DNA from: Gammaproteobacteria bacterium
GTDB lineage: Bacteria; Pseudomonadota; Gammaproteobacteria; Pseudomonadales; Azotimanducaceae
Assembly (NCBI GenBank): GCA_002690405.1
Contig: NZEI01000040.1
Location: 25,432 to 33,747 of the forward strand
DNA length: 8,316 nucleotides
Reading direction: 5' to 3'
The notes under the pieces were generated by a model. It was given only the letters and a program-made list of their open reading frames with translations. It was not told the origin of the DNA and did no database searches. A program made the translations under genes and the position numbers. Shown here piece after piece: positions 1 through 6,099 of this stretch (position 1 is the first letter of the stretch; each line of letters begins with the position of its first letter).

Positions 1-383
1 CCCAGATCTTCTTCAAATTCGAATTCTTTCAATACCCCTAGTGTGGTCATTAAGTGCCCTAGTCCCGCAGGAGCTTGCGCCTTATTTGCCAAATTCACCG
101 GCGCACCCATTTCTTCACTGATCGCAGCAGCAACATCACCCATGCGCTCGCTGTATTTAGCGATGACCGCTTCCAGAATACTAATGCGTTCCTCGCGAGT
201 GGTTTGGGAGAATGTTGCGAATGCCGCCTTAGCCGCCGCAACTGCTTTATCTACATCTGCAGCACCCCCCATGGCCACCTGACCAATGGACTGTTCAGTT
301 GCAGGGTTGATGACGTCAATAGTGTCGCTGGTAGATGGGGCGACCCATTCGCCATTAATGTAAAAGTTGGTTCGATTACTCAC
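1..383 (-). CDS. Aldehyde dehydrogenase family protein, N-terminal part (runs off the left edge)
   Basis: Reading the minus strand from a GTG at 383 gives 127 codons open to the window edge. The protein begins VSNRTNFYINGEWVAPSTS, followed by VINPATEQSIGQVAMG, an Ala/Lys-rich helix (residues about 42-50) and the segment ISEEMGAP. This succession (FYINGEWV, then INPAT, then E-x-G-A-P) is the N-terminal NAD-binding half of the aldehyde dehydrogenase superfamily, cytosolic enzymes that oxidise aldehydes to acids with NAD(P)+. The catalytic Cys and Glu lie in the missing part, so substrate class cannot be judged. The GTG start is chosen because AAAGGA lies about 7 bases upstream on the coding strand and the homology begins right after it; no ATG fits. 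A 7-bp repeat tract sits just upstream. Family assignment is secure; the specific substrate is unknown. Confidence 0.9.
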   Translation of the reverse strand, partial: MSNRTNFYINGEWVAPSTSDTIDVINPATEQSIGQVAMGGAADVDKAVAAAKAAFATFSQTTREERISILEAVIAKYSERMGDVAAAISEEMGAPVNLANKAQAPAGLGHLMTTLGVLKEFEFEEDL

Positions 384-399
384 TATGGTTCCTTTTTAG

Positions 400-450
400 T
401 TTTGCTTTTTGCTTTTTGCTTTTGTGCTTTTCTGCTTGCTTTTTGCTTTT
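400..450. repeat. Imperfect 7-bp tandem repeats (TTTTGCT / AGCAAAA)
   Basis: On the plus strand TTTTGCT occurs three times in perfect tandem (400-420). Degenerate units follow (TTTGTGCT, TTTCTGCT, TGCT), then a further TTTTGCT at 441-447. On the strand of the aldehyde dehydrogenase gene this reads as A-rich AGCAAAA units ending about 17 bases before the GTG start, so the tract would lie in the 5' leader or at the promoter. Whether the unit number varies between strains is not visible here. Confidence 0.75.
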
Positions 451-495
451 GGCCTAGAGCTTTTCACTTGTAGCCTCGCGCACTGTACTCGCTGC

Positions 496-513
496 GGTCA
501 GCTATCTTTGACC
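496..513. promoter_or_regulatory. Possible operator: inverted repeat GGTCA-N8-TGACC
   Basis: Two perfect 5-bp half sites, GGTCA at 496-500 and TGACC at 509-513, are separated by 8 bp. The site lies about 115 bp upstream of the aldehyde dehydrogenase start. The spacing suits a dimeric helix-turn-helix regulator, but arms this short can arise by chance and no regulator gene is adjacent. Inference only. Confidence 0.25.
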
Positions 514-687
514 AACGCCTATTGACGCCCCAAACGTACGTAGCGTTTTTCAAGCAGCTGTAGCTTAACCCGCCATCAGCAGATCTGGAACCGGCAGCGT
601 GCGCGGTTCAGCTCCAAGACGCGACGCAAAAAAATGTCCAAGTTAGATAGCAAATTCGATTACTGAGATCAGTGCGGAAAACTTTGC

Positions 688-1875
688 TCAGAGGTGCTCA
701 GCACAGCAGTAGGCGGATGACCAAGCCCACTGGAAGTTAAATCCACCGAGCCAACCGGTCACGTCCAACGCCTCACCGATAATGTATAACCCTGGTGTCT
801 GCTTAACCTCGAAGGTTTTGGACGATACGGCTTCCGTGGCGACACCGCCAAGGGTCACCTCAGCAGTACGGTAGCCTTCTGTGCCTCCTGGCTTAACCTC
901 CCATTGATGCAGCTTGTTCGCCAATTCCCGCAGATCACGATGCGCAACCTCACCGATCCGACAGTCCTCAAACCACGCGCCGTTTAACTGCTGCACCAGC
1001 CGTTTTGGCAAGCGTCGCTGCATAAGACTGCTGAGCAAAATTTTTGGCGCGGATTCTTGCGCAGCTGCAAACCAATCAAAGGCATTTAGCTCGGGCAGCA
1101 AATTAATTGCGATGGCATCCCCCGGTTTCCAATAGGAAGAGATCTGCAGGATTCCAGGGCCGCTTAAGCCTCGATGCGTAAAGAGAATATCTTCTGCGAA
1201 ACTGCTATCGCCACAACTCACAACGGCTGGTAAAGATACCCCACTAAGTTGCGCAAAGCGTTGCCGGTCTGAGTTGTTCCACGTAAACGGGACTAAGGCT
1301 GGCACAGTTTCAACCACGTCTAAACCAAATTGCCGTGCGGTGCGAAACGCCAAATCACTGGATATCTTCGGCATCGACAAACCGCCAGACGCCAACACCA
1401 CCTTATCTGCGTGAAAATATTGCTCGCCGGAGGCAACAGCAAATCCACCCGTTGCTGCTGCTTCGATGCTGCCCACCTGAGTGCGCGTCTTAATCTCTAC
1501 GCCTGCAGCCGCAGCTTGCTGCAGCAACATGCTCAAAAGATCCTTAGCGCTATGAGTGCAAAACTGCTGCCCTAACTTCTTTTCGTGGTAAGCGATATTG
1601 TTGTCCTCCACCAGCGCAATGAAGTCCCAAGGCGTATACCGACTTAAGGCAGAAATACAAAAATGCTCATTGGCGGAAAGAAAATGCGTTTTGGGATCCG
1701 TCCAAATGTTGGTGAAATTACAGCGGCCACCACCTGAGACGAGTATTTTCAAACCGCATTTCGGGCCTTGCTCTAAAACCAAAACCCGCCGCCCCTTACG
1801 ACCGGCGTATATCGCACAGAGCAAACCACTGGCGCCTCCACCGACAATAACGATGTCCCAACGAGGGCCGCTCAC
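688..1875 (-). CDS. BaiN/YhiN-type (HI0933 family) FAD-dependent oxidoreductase
   Basis: A 395-residue flavoprotein by this start. Residues 7-17 (DIVIVGGGASG) form the Rossmann dinucleotide-binding loop for FAD, with E35 at the end of the second strand (VLVLEQG). SGGGRCNFTN at 47-56 is the signature of the HI0933/YhiN family, and the C-terminal GEALDVTGWLGGFNFQWAWSS is the family's second FAD-contact motif. Length matches the usual near-400 residues. The physiological role is poorly defined: BaiN of gut clostridia is linked to bile-acid dehydroxylation, but most bacterial homologues have no assigned substrate, so I give no symbol. The frame stays open to a TTG at 1899, but the GTG at 1875 is preferred: it makes a 4-base GTGA overlap with the stop of the upstream PHP gene, has AGG close upstream, and starts just before the FAD motif. 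Probably co-transcribed and translationally coupled with that gene. Confidence 0.9.
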   Translation of the reverse strand: MSGPRWDIVIVGGGASGLLCAIYAGRKGRRVLVLEQGPKCGLKILVSGGGRCNFTNIWTDPKTHFLSANEHFCISALSRYTPWDFIALVEDNNIAYHEKKLGQQFCTHSAKDLLSMLLQQAAAAGVEIKTRTQVGSIEAAATGGFAVASGEQYFHADKVVLASGGLSMPKISSDLAFRTARQFGLDVVETVPALVPFTWNNSDRQRFAQLSGVSLPAVVSCGDSSFAEDILFTHRGLSGPGILQISSYWKPGDAIAINLLPELNAFDWFAAAQESAPKILLSSLMQRRLPKRLVQQLNGAWFEDCRIGEVAHRDLRELANKLHQWEVKPGGTEGYRTAEVTLGGVATEAVSSKTFEVKQTPGLYIIGEALDVTGWLGGFNFQWAWSSAYCCAEHL

Positions 1876-2690
1876 CAACCTGACCACACAGGATCGCAAT
1901 CAACTGGCAATGGCGCCACTTGCCCCAAAGCAGCCCAGGGCTGACCAGGCTGATGAAAGTCCGATCCGATTGAAGCCTGCAATCCAAACTGGCGCGCTAA
2001 CCCGGCCAGTCTGCGGGTCTGTTCCGGCTGCTGCGCTCCACTGACTACTTCTATAGCGCTGCCACCAGCAGCTTTGAATACCGTCAACAATGCGCGCAAT
2101 TTCGTTAGCGTCATTTTGTATTTGAGCGGATGGGCTAGCACAGCCACTCCTCCGGCGGCACCAATCCAACTGCACACCTGCTCCAAAGTTGCCCATTCGG
2201 CACGCACATAGGCCGGTTTGCCCGCCGCTAAATAGCGTTTGAACGCTTGCTGAAAATTCGCAACAGCGCCCAACTCGACGAGGTAACGCGCAAAATGCGG
2301 GCGACCAACGCTAGTCCCTTGAGCAAACTTCAGGGCACCCGCATAGGCATCCACAAATCCATGCCGCGCTAATTGTACCGCTATGCGTTCGGCACGCTGA
2401 CTACGCGCTTGCTGCTGCGAAGCCAATCCGTCCAATAAATCGGCGGCCTGCAAATCCAAGTTCAAACCAACTATGTGTATTTCCCGACCCTGCCATTGAG
2501 TAGAAAACTCGCATCCAGTCACCAAGCGAATAGGCTGGCTTTGGAGATCCAACTCAGCATAAGCCGCTACTGTGTCATGGTCAGTAATGGCGATCTGCGC
2601 GCAGCCGCGCGTAACTGCCAGATCGACAAGTTCCTGGGGCACAAGCTGCCCATCCGAACACTGGCTGTGCATATGAAAGTCAACAATCAA
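1872..2690 (-). CDS. PHP-domain phosphoesterase, YciV/RNase AM type
   Basis: The protein starts IVDFHMHSQCSDG, the first PHP metal-binding motif (D-x-H-x-H ... D). It continues with ITDHDT (about residues 35-40), TGCEFS (Glu near 61), EIHIVGLNLDL (His near 72), GRPHFARYLVELG, VLAHPLKY and, near the C-terminus, IGSDFH. These are the ordered metal ligands of the PHP family, and GRPHFAR is typical of the YciV group. Characterised members are 3',5'-nucleotide phosphatases and 5'-3' exonucleases that trim RNA 5' ends (RNase AM). Length, about 272 residues, fits. There is no ATG before the first metal motif. The frame opens after a TAG at TTG 2708, with further TTGs at 2702 and 2690. TTG 2690 is chosen because GGA lies 7 bases upstream and it gives a short N-terminus as in relatives; 2708 (278 residues) is the alternative. 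It overlaps the flavoprotein gene by 4 bases. Confidence 0.88.
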   Translation of the reverse strand: MIVDFHMHSQCSDGQLVPQELVDLAVTRGCAQIAITDHDTVAAYAELDLQSQPIRLVTGCEFSTQWQGREIHIVGLNLDLQAADLLDGLASQQQARSQRAERIAVQLARHGFVDAYAGALKFAQGTSVGRPHFARYLVELGAVANFQQAFKRYLAAGKPAYVRAEWATLEQVCSWIGAAGGVAVLAHPLKYKMTLTKLRALLTVFKAAGGSAIEVVSGAQQPEQTRRLAGLARQFGLQASIGSDFHQPGQPWAALGQVAPLPVDCDPVWSGW

Positions 2691-2855
2691 GATAGAGTCC
2701 AAAGCCAAAAGCTAAACGATACGCCGGCATAGCTGCCGAGGCCGCACCGTACTTAAATTTTATGCACCTGCCTACAACCTGAGTACCGCATGGCACTAGG
2801 TTTCGATGAACCTTTACGGCAGAATGCAGGTCAATTTTATCAGGGGGAACGCCAC
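2691..2855. promoter_or_regulatory. Divergent promoter region between the PHP gene and the beta-oxidation gene
   Basis: About 165 bp separate two divergent genes, so promoters for both should lie here. An inverted repeat CGGCA-TAGC-TGCCG (2725-2738) and an AT-rich block (TTAAATTTTAT, near 2754-2764) are visible. No -35/-10 pair is good enough to name. No FadR- or PsrA-like operator is recognisable by eye. Confidence 0.4.
2842..2847 (+). promoter_or_regulatory. Ribosome-binding site of the beta-oxidation gene
   Basis: AGGGGG lies 8 bases before ATG 2856. It decides the start against the upstream in-frame ATG at 2790, which has no comparable Shine-Dalgarno sequence. Confidence 0.7.
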
Positions 2856-4964
2856 ATGAAAGGCACCGTGCATTACGAAACGCGAGACAACATCGCGCTT
2901 ATGACCATAGACAACCCGCCCGTAAACCCACTGTCCTCGGGTGTGCGTCAGGGATTGAACGATGGCATTAACGCTGCCCTAGCTGACGATAGTGTCAAGG
3001 CTATCGTACTTACCGGCGCAGGCCGCGCATTCATCGCCGGCGCCGACATTTCTGAATTTGGCGGCAAAGCTGAAGGTCCGAGCTTGCACGACTGCCTGAA
3101 TACTATGGATGCCAGCAGTAAACCGATCGTCGCTGCGATTAACGGCACAGCCTTTGGTGGCGGACTCGAAGTCGCGCTATGTTGCCACTACCGCGTAATT
3201 GCACCCAGCGCACCGGTTGGATTACCTGAAGTTAAACTCGGTCTGCTGCCCGGCGCAGGTGGCACTCAACGCTTACCGCGCTTAATTGGCGCCGCCAAAG
3301 CCTTGGATTTCATGATCACCGGCGACCCTATTCCCGGCCCCAAGGCGAAGGCTCTTGGTATTGTCGATGAGGTAGCTGAGGGTGATGTTGTGGACAGCGC
3401 CATCGCCTACGCCCAGCAACTTATAGCTAATGGCAGTCCTATTCGGCGCATTCGCGATGAGGAAGATATCGTCGCCGCAGATCGCGGCAACGCAGAAATT
3501 TTTGATAACGCACGTAAAACCGCAGCACGCAAGATGCGCAAACGTTTCGCACCGGAAATGATCGTGCAATGTGTTGAGGCCGCTGTAAATTTGGGCGACT
3601 TCGATGCCGGTATCAAGGTCGAGCAAGAAAGTTTCGCCAAGTGTTTGCAACACCCACAACGCGAATCGCTGATCCATATGTTCTTTGCGGAACGAGAAGT
3701 GGCAAAAATCCCAGATGTGCCGAAGGACACCGCCACACAAGACATCGCAAGCGCAGCAGTAATCGGCTGCGGCACCATGGGCGGTGGTATCGCCATGTGT
3801 TTCTTGAACGTGGGCATCCCGGTTACATCGCTGGAGATGAATCAGGAAGCATTAGATCGCGGCATCGGCGTGATCAAGCGTAATTACGACATTCAGGTGC
3901 AACGCGGACGCATGACCGCCGAGCAAGTCGATCAACGTATGGCACTGCTTACTGGCACTACCGACTATGCAGATTTAGGCCAGGCCGACGTTATCGTAGA
4001 AGCGATTTATGAAAACATCGACGTGAAGGTCGAAGCCTTTCAAAAGATGGACGCCGTGGCAAAACCCGGCGCTATTCTGGCGAGCAATACGTCCGGGCTC
4101 GACGTCGACAAAATGGCAGCGGCGACCAAACGCCCAGAATCAGTCATTGGTCTGCACTTCTTTAGCCCAGCTAATGTGATGCGACTGCTGGAAATCGTCC
4201 GCGGTGCCGATACGAGCAAAGAGACCATTGCGACTTCGATGAAGCTCGGCCGCACCCTAAACAAGATTGCCGTATTGTCCGGTAACGCCCCTGGCTTTAT
4301 CGGTAATCGCATGCTCGGCGGCTACACCCGTCAGGCTGGCGAAATTATTTTACAAGGCGCAACGCCCTATCAGGTGGATAATGCCTTGTTGCAATTCGGC
4401 ATGCCCATGGGGCCGTTTCAGATGAACGACCTCGTCGGCCTTGATCTCGGCTGGCGCGCCCGCAAACTCGGCGGCATGAAGCCCGAGGATGTGCCGATAA
4501 CCGCCCGCGTCGCGGACAAGCTCTGCGAAATGGATCGATTTGGGCAGAAAACGAATCGCGGGTTTTACATCTACCCGGAAGGCAGCCGCGCCGGGCAGCC
4601 TGATCCAGAAGTGGTATCCATTGTCGAAGAAACTTCTGCCGAACTGGGCATTAGCCGCACCGAAATTGACGACGATGAAGTTCTTAAGCGTTGTCTATAT
4701 CCGCTGATCAACGAAGGCGCGCGTATCTTGGAAGACGGTATCGCCATTCGACCATGTGATATCGATATTGTGTACATCAACGGCTACGGTTTTCCGGAAG
4801 TTACGGGTGGCCCAATGTTCTGGGCAGATCAGCAAGGCCTAGACAACATCCTGGCCGATATCAAACGCTTCGGTGAAGCTTATGGTGGCCCTAATTGGGA
4901 ACCCGCACCACTGCTGGAGCGTCTGGTAGCAGAGGGTAAGACCTTTGCAAGCTTGCAAGGCTAA
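2856..4964 (+). CDS. Bifunctional enoyl-CoA hydratase / 3-hydroxyacyl-CoA dehydrogenase (MFE-1/EHHADH-like)
   Basis: A 702-residue fused beta-oxidation enzyme. Residues 1-190 are a crotonase domain: AFIAGADIS (59-66) builds the oxyanion hole, and the two catalytic glutamates are E105 (GGGLEVAL) and E125 (LPEVKLGLLPG), the 20-residue spacing seen in FadB. Residues about 300-480 are the NAD-binding dehydrogenase domain, with GCGTMGGGIA at 304-313 and the catalytic pair H434 (GLHFFSPAN) and E446. Two C-terminal dehydrogenase repeats follow (PGFIGNRM at 479-486, then RFGQKTNRGFY and YINGYGFPEVTGGPMFWA). The last motifs match peroxisomal MFE-1 better than FadB. It hydrates 2-enoyl-CoA and oxidises 3-hydroxyacyl-CoA with NAD+ in the cytosol. 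ATG 2856 is chosen for its strong AGGGGG ribosome-binding site; an in-frame ATG at 2790 would add 22 unconserved residues. No thiolase gene is adjacent. Confidence 0.95.
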   Translation: MKGTVHYETRDNIALMTIDNPPVNPLSSGVRQGLNDGINAALADDSVKAIVLTGAGRAFIAGADISEFGGKAEGPSLHDCLNTMDASSKPIVAAINGTAFGGGLEVALCCHYRVIAPSAPVGLPEVKLGLLPGAGGTQRLPRLIGAAKALDFMITGDPIPGPKAKALGIVDEVAEGDVVDSAIAYAQQLIANGSPIRRIRDEEDIVAADRGNAEIFDNARKTAARKMRKRFAPEMIVQCVEAAVNLGDFDAGIKVEQESFAKCLQHPQRESLIHMFFAEREVAKIPDVPKDTATQDIASAAVIGCGTMGGGIAMCFLNVGIPVTSLEMNQEALDRGIGVIKRNYDIQVQRGRMTAEQVDQRMALLTGTTDYADLGQADVIVEAIYENIDVKVEAFQKMDAVAKPGAILASNTSGLDVDKMAAATKRPESVIGLHFFSPANVMRLLEIVRGADTSKETIATSMKLGRTLNKIAVLSGNAPGFIGNRMLGGYTRQAGEIILQGATPYQVDNALLQFGMPMGPFQMNDLVGLDLGWRARKLGGMKPEDVPITARVADKLCEMDRFGQKTNRGFYIYPEGSRAGQPDPEVVSIVEETSAELGISRTEIDDDEVLKRCLYPLINEGARILEDGIAIRPCDIDIVYINGYGFPEVTGGPMFWADQQGLDNILADIKRFGEAYGGPNWEPAPLLERLVAEGKTFASLQG

Positions 4965-4971
4965 GCGCGAA

Positions 4972-5003
4972 GCATCTCAGGTGGCCGACGCCACCTGAGA
5001 TGC
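4972..5003. terminator. Perfect 14-bp-stem hairpin between the beta-oxidation gene and the VOC gene
   Basis: GCATCTCAGGTGGC (4972-4985) is followed by the tetraloop CGAC and its exact reverse complement (4990-5003). The stem starts 8 bases after the TAA stop of the upstream gene. There is no T-run on either side in either direction, so it is not a standard intrinsic terminator. It may be a weak terminator, an mRNA-stabilising 3' end or a translational control element, because its right arm ends 3 bases before GTG 5007 and 15 before ATG 5019. The structure is certain; the role is inferred. Confidence 0.6.
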
Positions 5004-5018
5004 ACGGTGTTTACGACC

Positions 5019-5387
5019 ATGCAGACCCTTGGCATTCATCATGTATCCATCAACGTTAATGACGTTGCGGATTCAGAGCGCTTCTACTGCGACGTGCTCG
5101 GCTTGGAAAAACTACCGCGCCCTGATCTGGGTTTTGCCGGGGCATGGCTGCGAACAGGTCAGCAGGAGGTGCATTTGCTCGGCAAGTCTAGCGGCGCACC
5201 GCTACCAGAGCAGCATTATGCATTTCTGATCAACGACGCAGATGAACTCTTGCAGCGACTCGCGGCGCACGATATCGAGCCCCGCAGCGTCGGCGAAATT
5301 CCTGGCGTATGTCGACAAGTTTTCGTTCACGACCCCAGTGGCAACTTGGTGGAGTTCAATCAACGTTTACCTGCGGATGCCACCTAG
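5019..5387 (+). CDS. VOC (vicinal oxygen chelate) / glyoxalase-fold protein
   Basis: A single-domain protein of 122 residues, the usual size for one VOC module of two beta-alpha-beta-beta-beta units. IHHVSINVNDVADSERFYCDVLGL at the start is the first unit. Likely metal ligands are H8 (HHV), H52 (EVHLLG) or H66 (EQHYAF), and E112 (GNLVEFNQ); the ending VHDPSGNLVEF is the classic second-unit motif. Family members are metal-dependent isomerases, lyases, dioxygenases or resistance proteins, normally acting as dimers, and sequence alone does not tell which. ATG 5019 is preferred from alignment to relatives and because its context closely repeats that of the next gene's start; GTG 5007, in the same frame, has GAG 7 bases upstream and would add four residues. 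It lies just after the hairpin and 19 bp before the HupE-like gene, so it probably belongs to that operon. Confidence 0.85.
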   Translation: MQTLGIHHVSINVNDVADSERFYCDVLGLEKLPRPDLGFAGAWLRTGQQEVHLLGKSSGAPLPEQHYAFLINDADELLQRLAAHDIEPRSVGEIPGVCRQVFVHDPSGNLVEFNQRLPADAT

Positions 5388-5406
5388 CTTGCAGATCCTA
5401 CGACCC

Positions 5407-6081
5407 ATGCAGATCCTGCTTTGGTCAACCCTAGGCCTGTTAGTTTCCTCTTTTGCGTTCGCTCATGGTGTGGCCGAAGGCGATGCTAACTTTCTGCAGA
5501 GCAAACAGGGCCTGCAGTTCTGGCCATATTTCTATTTGGGCGCCAAACATATGGTGACCGGCTACGATCACCTACTGTTTCTTGGTGGGGTCATATTTTT
5601 TGTTTCGCGACTGCGCGACGTTGGCATATACGTCTCTCTTTTCGCTATCGGCCACAGCCTCACCTTAATTGCTGGCGTTTGGTTAAATATCACGGCAAAT
5701 GCTTACCTAGTAGACGCCGTTATCGGGTTTTCCGTTGTCTATAAGGCCTTCGACAACCTAGGCGGCTGCAGCCGCCTAGGCTTAACCATTAGGCCGGAAC
5801 CCATGGTATTTGTTTTCGGATTGATCCATGGCTTTGGCCTCGCAACTAAGCTGCAAGAACTCGCTCTCGACCCGAACGGACTTATAGGCAACCTGCTGGC
5901 ATTCAATATCGGTGTTGAAGTCGGCCAACTTATCGCCTTACTTTTTATGCTGCTGGGCCTAGTGGTGTGGCGGCGCAATGGTCGTTTCACACAACAAGCA
6001 ATTCTTGCCAACATAGCTATTATGTTTGCGGGTTTTCTGCTGATCGGATACCAGTTAAGCGGCTACTATTTAGCACATTGA
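5407..6081 (+). CDS. HupE/UreJ-family membrane protein (probable metal permease or accessory protein)
   Basis: A 224-residue hydrophobic protein. Residues 1-19 look like a signal peptide ending AFA, so the mature protein would start HG, a hallmark of HupE/UreJ proteins. About six membrane segments follow (roughly 41-66, 72-95, 100-114, 131-148, 158-187 and 198-217). Conserved polar motifs sit in them: KHMVTGYDHLLF (H48, D54, H55), IGHSLT (H83), GLIHGFGLA (H141) and NIGVEVGQ (E171). In characterised relatives such residues are tied to nickel or cobalt uptake for hydrogenase or urease, but no such enzyme is encoded here, so the metal and role are unknown. ATG 5407 is chosen because the signal peptide starts there; the frame also has an ATG at 5377 overlapping the VOC gene, and no strong ribosome-binding site marks either. 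A 24-bp palindrome lies in the codons for a cytoplasmic-looking loop. Confidence 0.88.
   Translation: MQILLWSTLGLLVSSFAFAHGVAEGDANFLQSKQGLQFWPYFYLGAKHMVTGYDHLLFLGGVIFFVSRLRDVGIYVSLFAIGHSLTLIAGVWLNITANAYLVDAVIGFSVVYKAFDNLGGCSRLGLTIRPEPMVFVFGLIHGFGLATKLQELALDPNGLIGNLLAFNIGVEVGQLIALLFMLLGLVVWRRNGRFTQQAILANIAIMFAGFLLIGYQLSGYYLAH
5757..5780. repeat. 24-bp perfect palindrome inside the HupE-like gene
   Basis: CCTAGGCGGCTG is followed directly by its exact reverse complement, centred between 5768 and 5769. As RNA it would form a 10-bp GC-rich stem with a TGCA loop. It covers codons for NLGGCSRLG, a loop between membrane segments. The reading frame passes through intact and the family's NLGG-to-HGFGL order is kept, so it is not an insertion that breaks the gene. 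Confidence 0.8.
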
Positions 6082-6099
6082 TATTCTTGGGGTGGTTTT

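Larger units (their letters stand above)
384..687. other. Gene-free interval of about 300 bp between the ALDH start and the BaiN-like gene stop
   Basis: No open frame with a plausible ribosome-binding site is seen on either strand. The interval holds the promoter-proximal region of the aldehyde dehydrogenase gene (transcribed leftward), a T/GC-rich heptamer tract at 400-450 and an inverted repeat GGTCA-N8-TGACC at 496-513. I found no convincing intrinsic terminator for the BaiN-like gene, which ends at 688; the run of seven A at 627-633 (T on the minus strand) is not preceded by a clear stem. Confidence 0.6.

Noticed and set aside
75..473. Plus-strand open frame across the ALDH region and the T-rich tract
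   Set aside because: It is antisense to the clear aldehyde dehydrogenase gene, has no family motif and owes its hydrophobic tail to the TTTTGCT repeats.
532..550. AAACG ... CGTTTTT as an intrinsic terminator
   Set aside because: The stem is only 5 AT-rich pairs; the T-run is on the plus strand, where no gene ends upstream.
634..666. Ten-codon plus-strand frame (ATG at 634) in the gene-free interval
   Set aside because: Too short, no ribosome-binding site and no supporting context.
2813..2840. TTTACG-N16-TTTTAT as a promoter of the beta-oxidation gene
   Set aside because: Transcription would begin in or after the ribosome-binding site, leaving no usable leader.
2790..2855. Upstream ATG as start of the beta-oxidation gene
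   Set aside because: The 22 extra residues have no family similarity and the strong AGGGGG site serves ATG 2856.
3282..3817. Long minus-strand frames opposite the beta-oxidation gene
   Set aside because: Shadows of a well-supported coding sequence; no recognisable motifs.
4945..4958. TTGCAAGCTTGCAA palindrome at the end of the beta-oxidation gene
   Set aside because: It lies within coding sequence, is short and lacks a loop or T-run; no evidence for a function.
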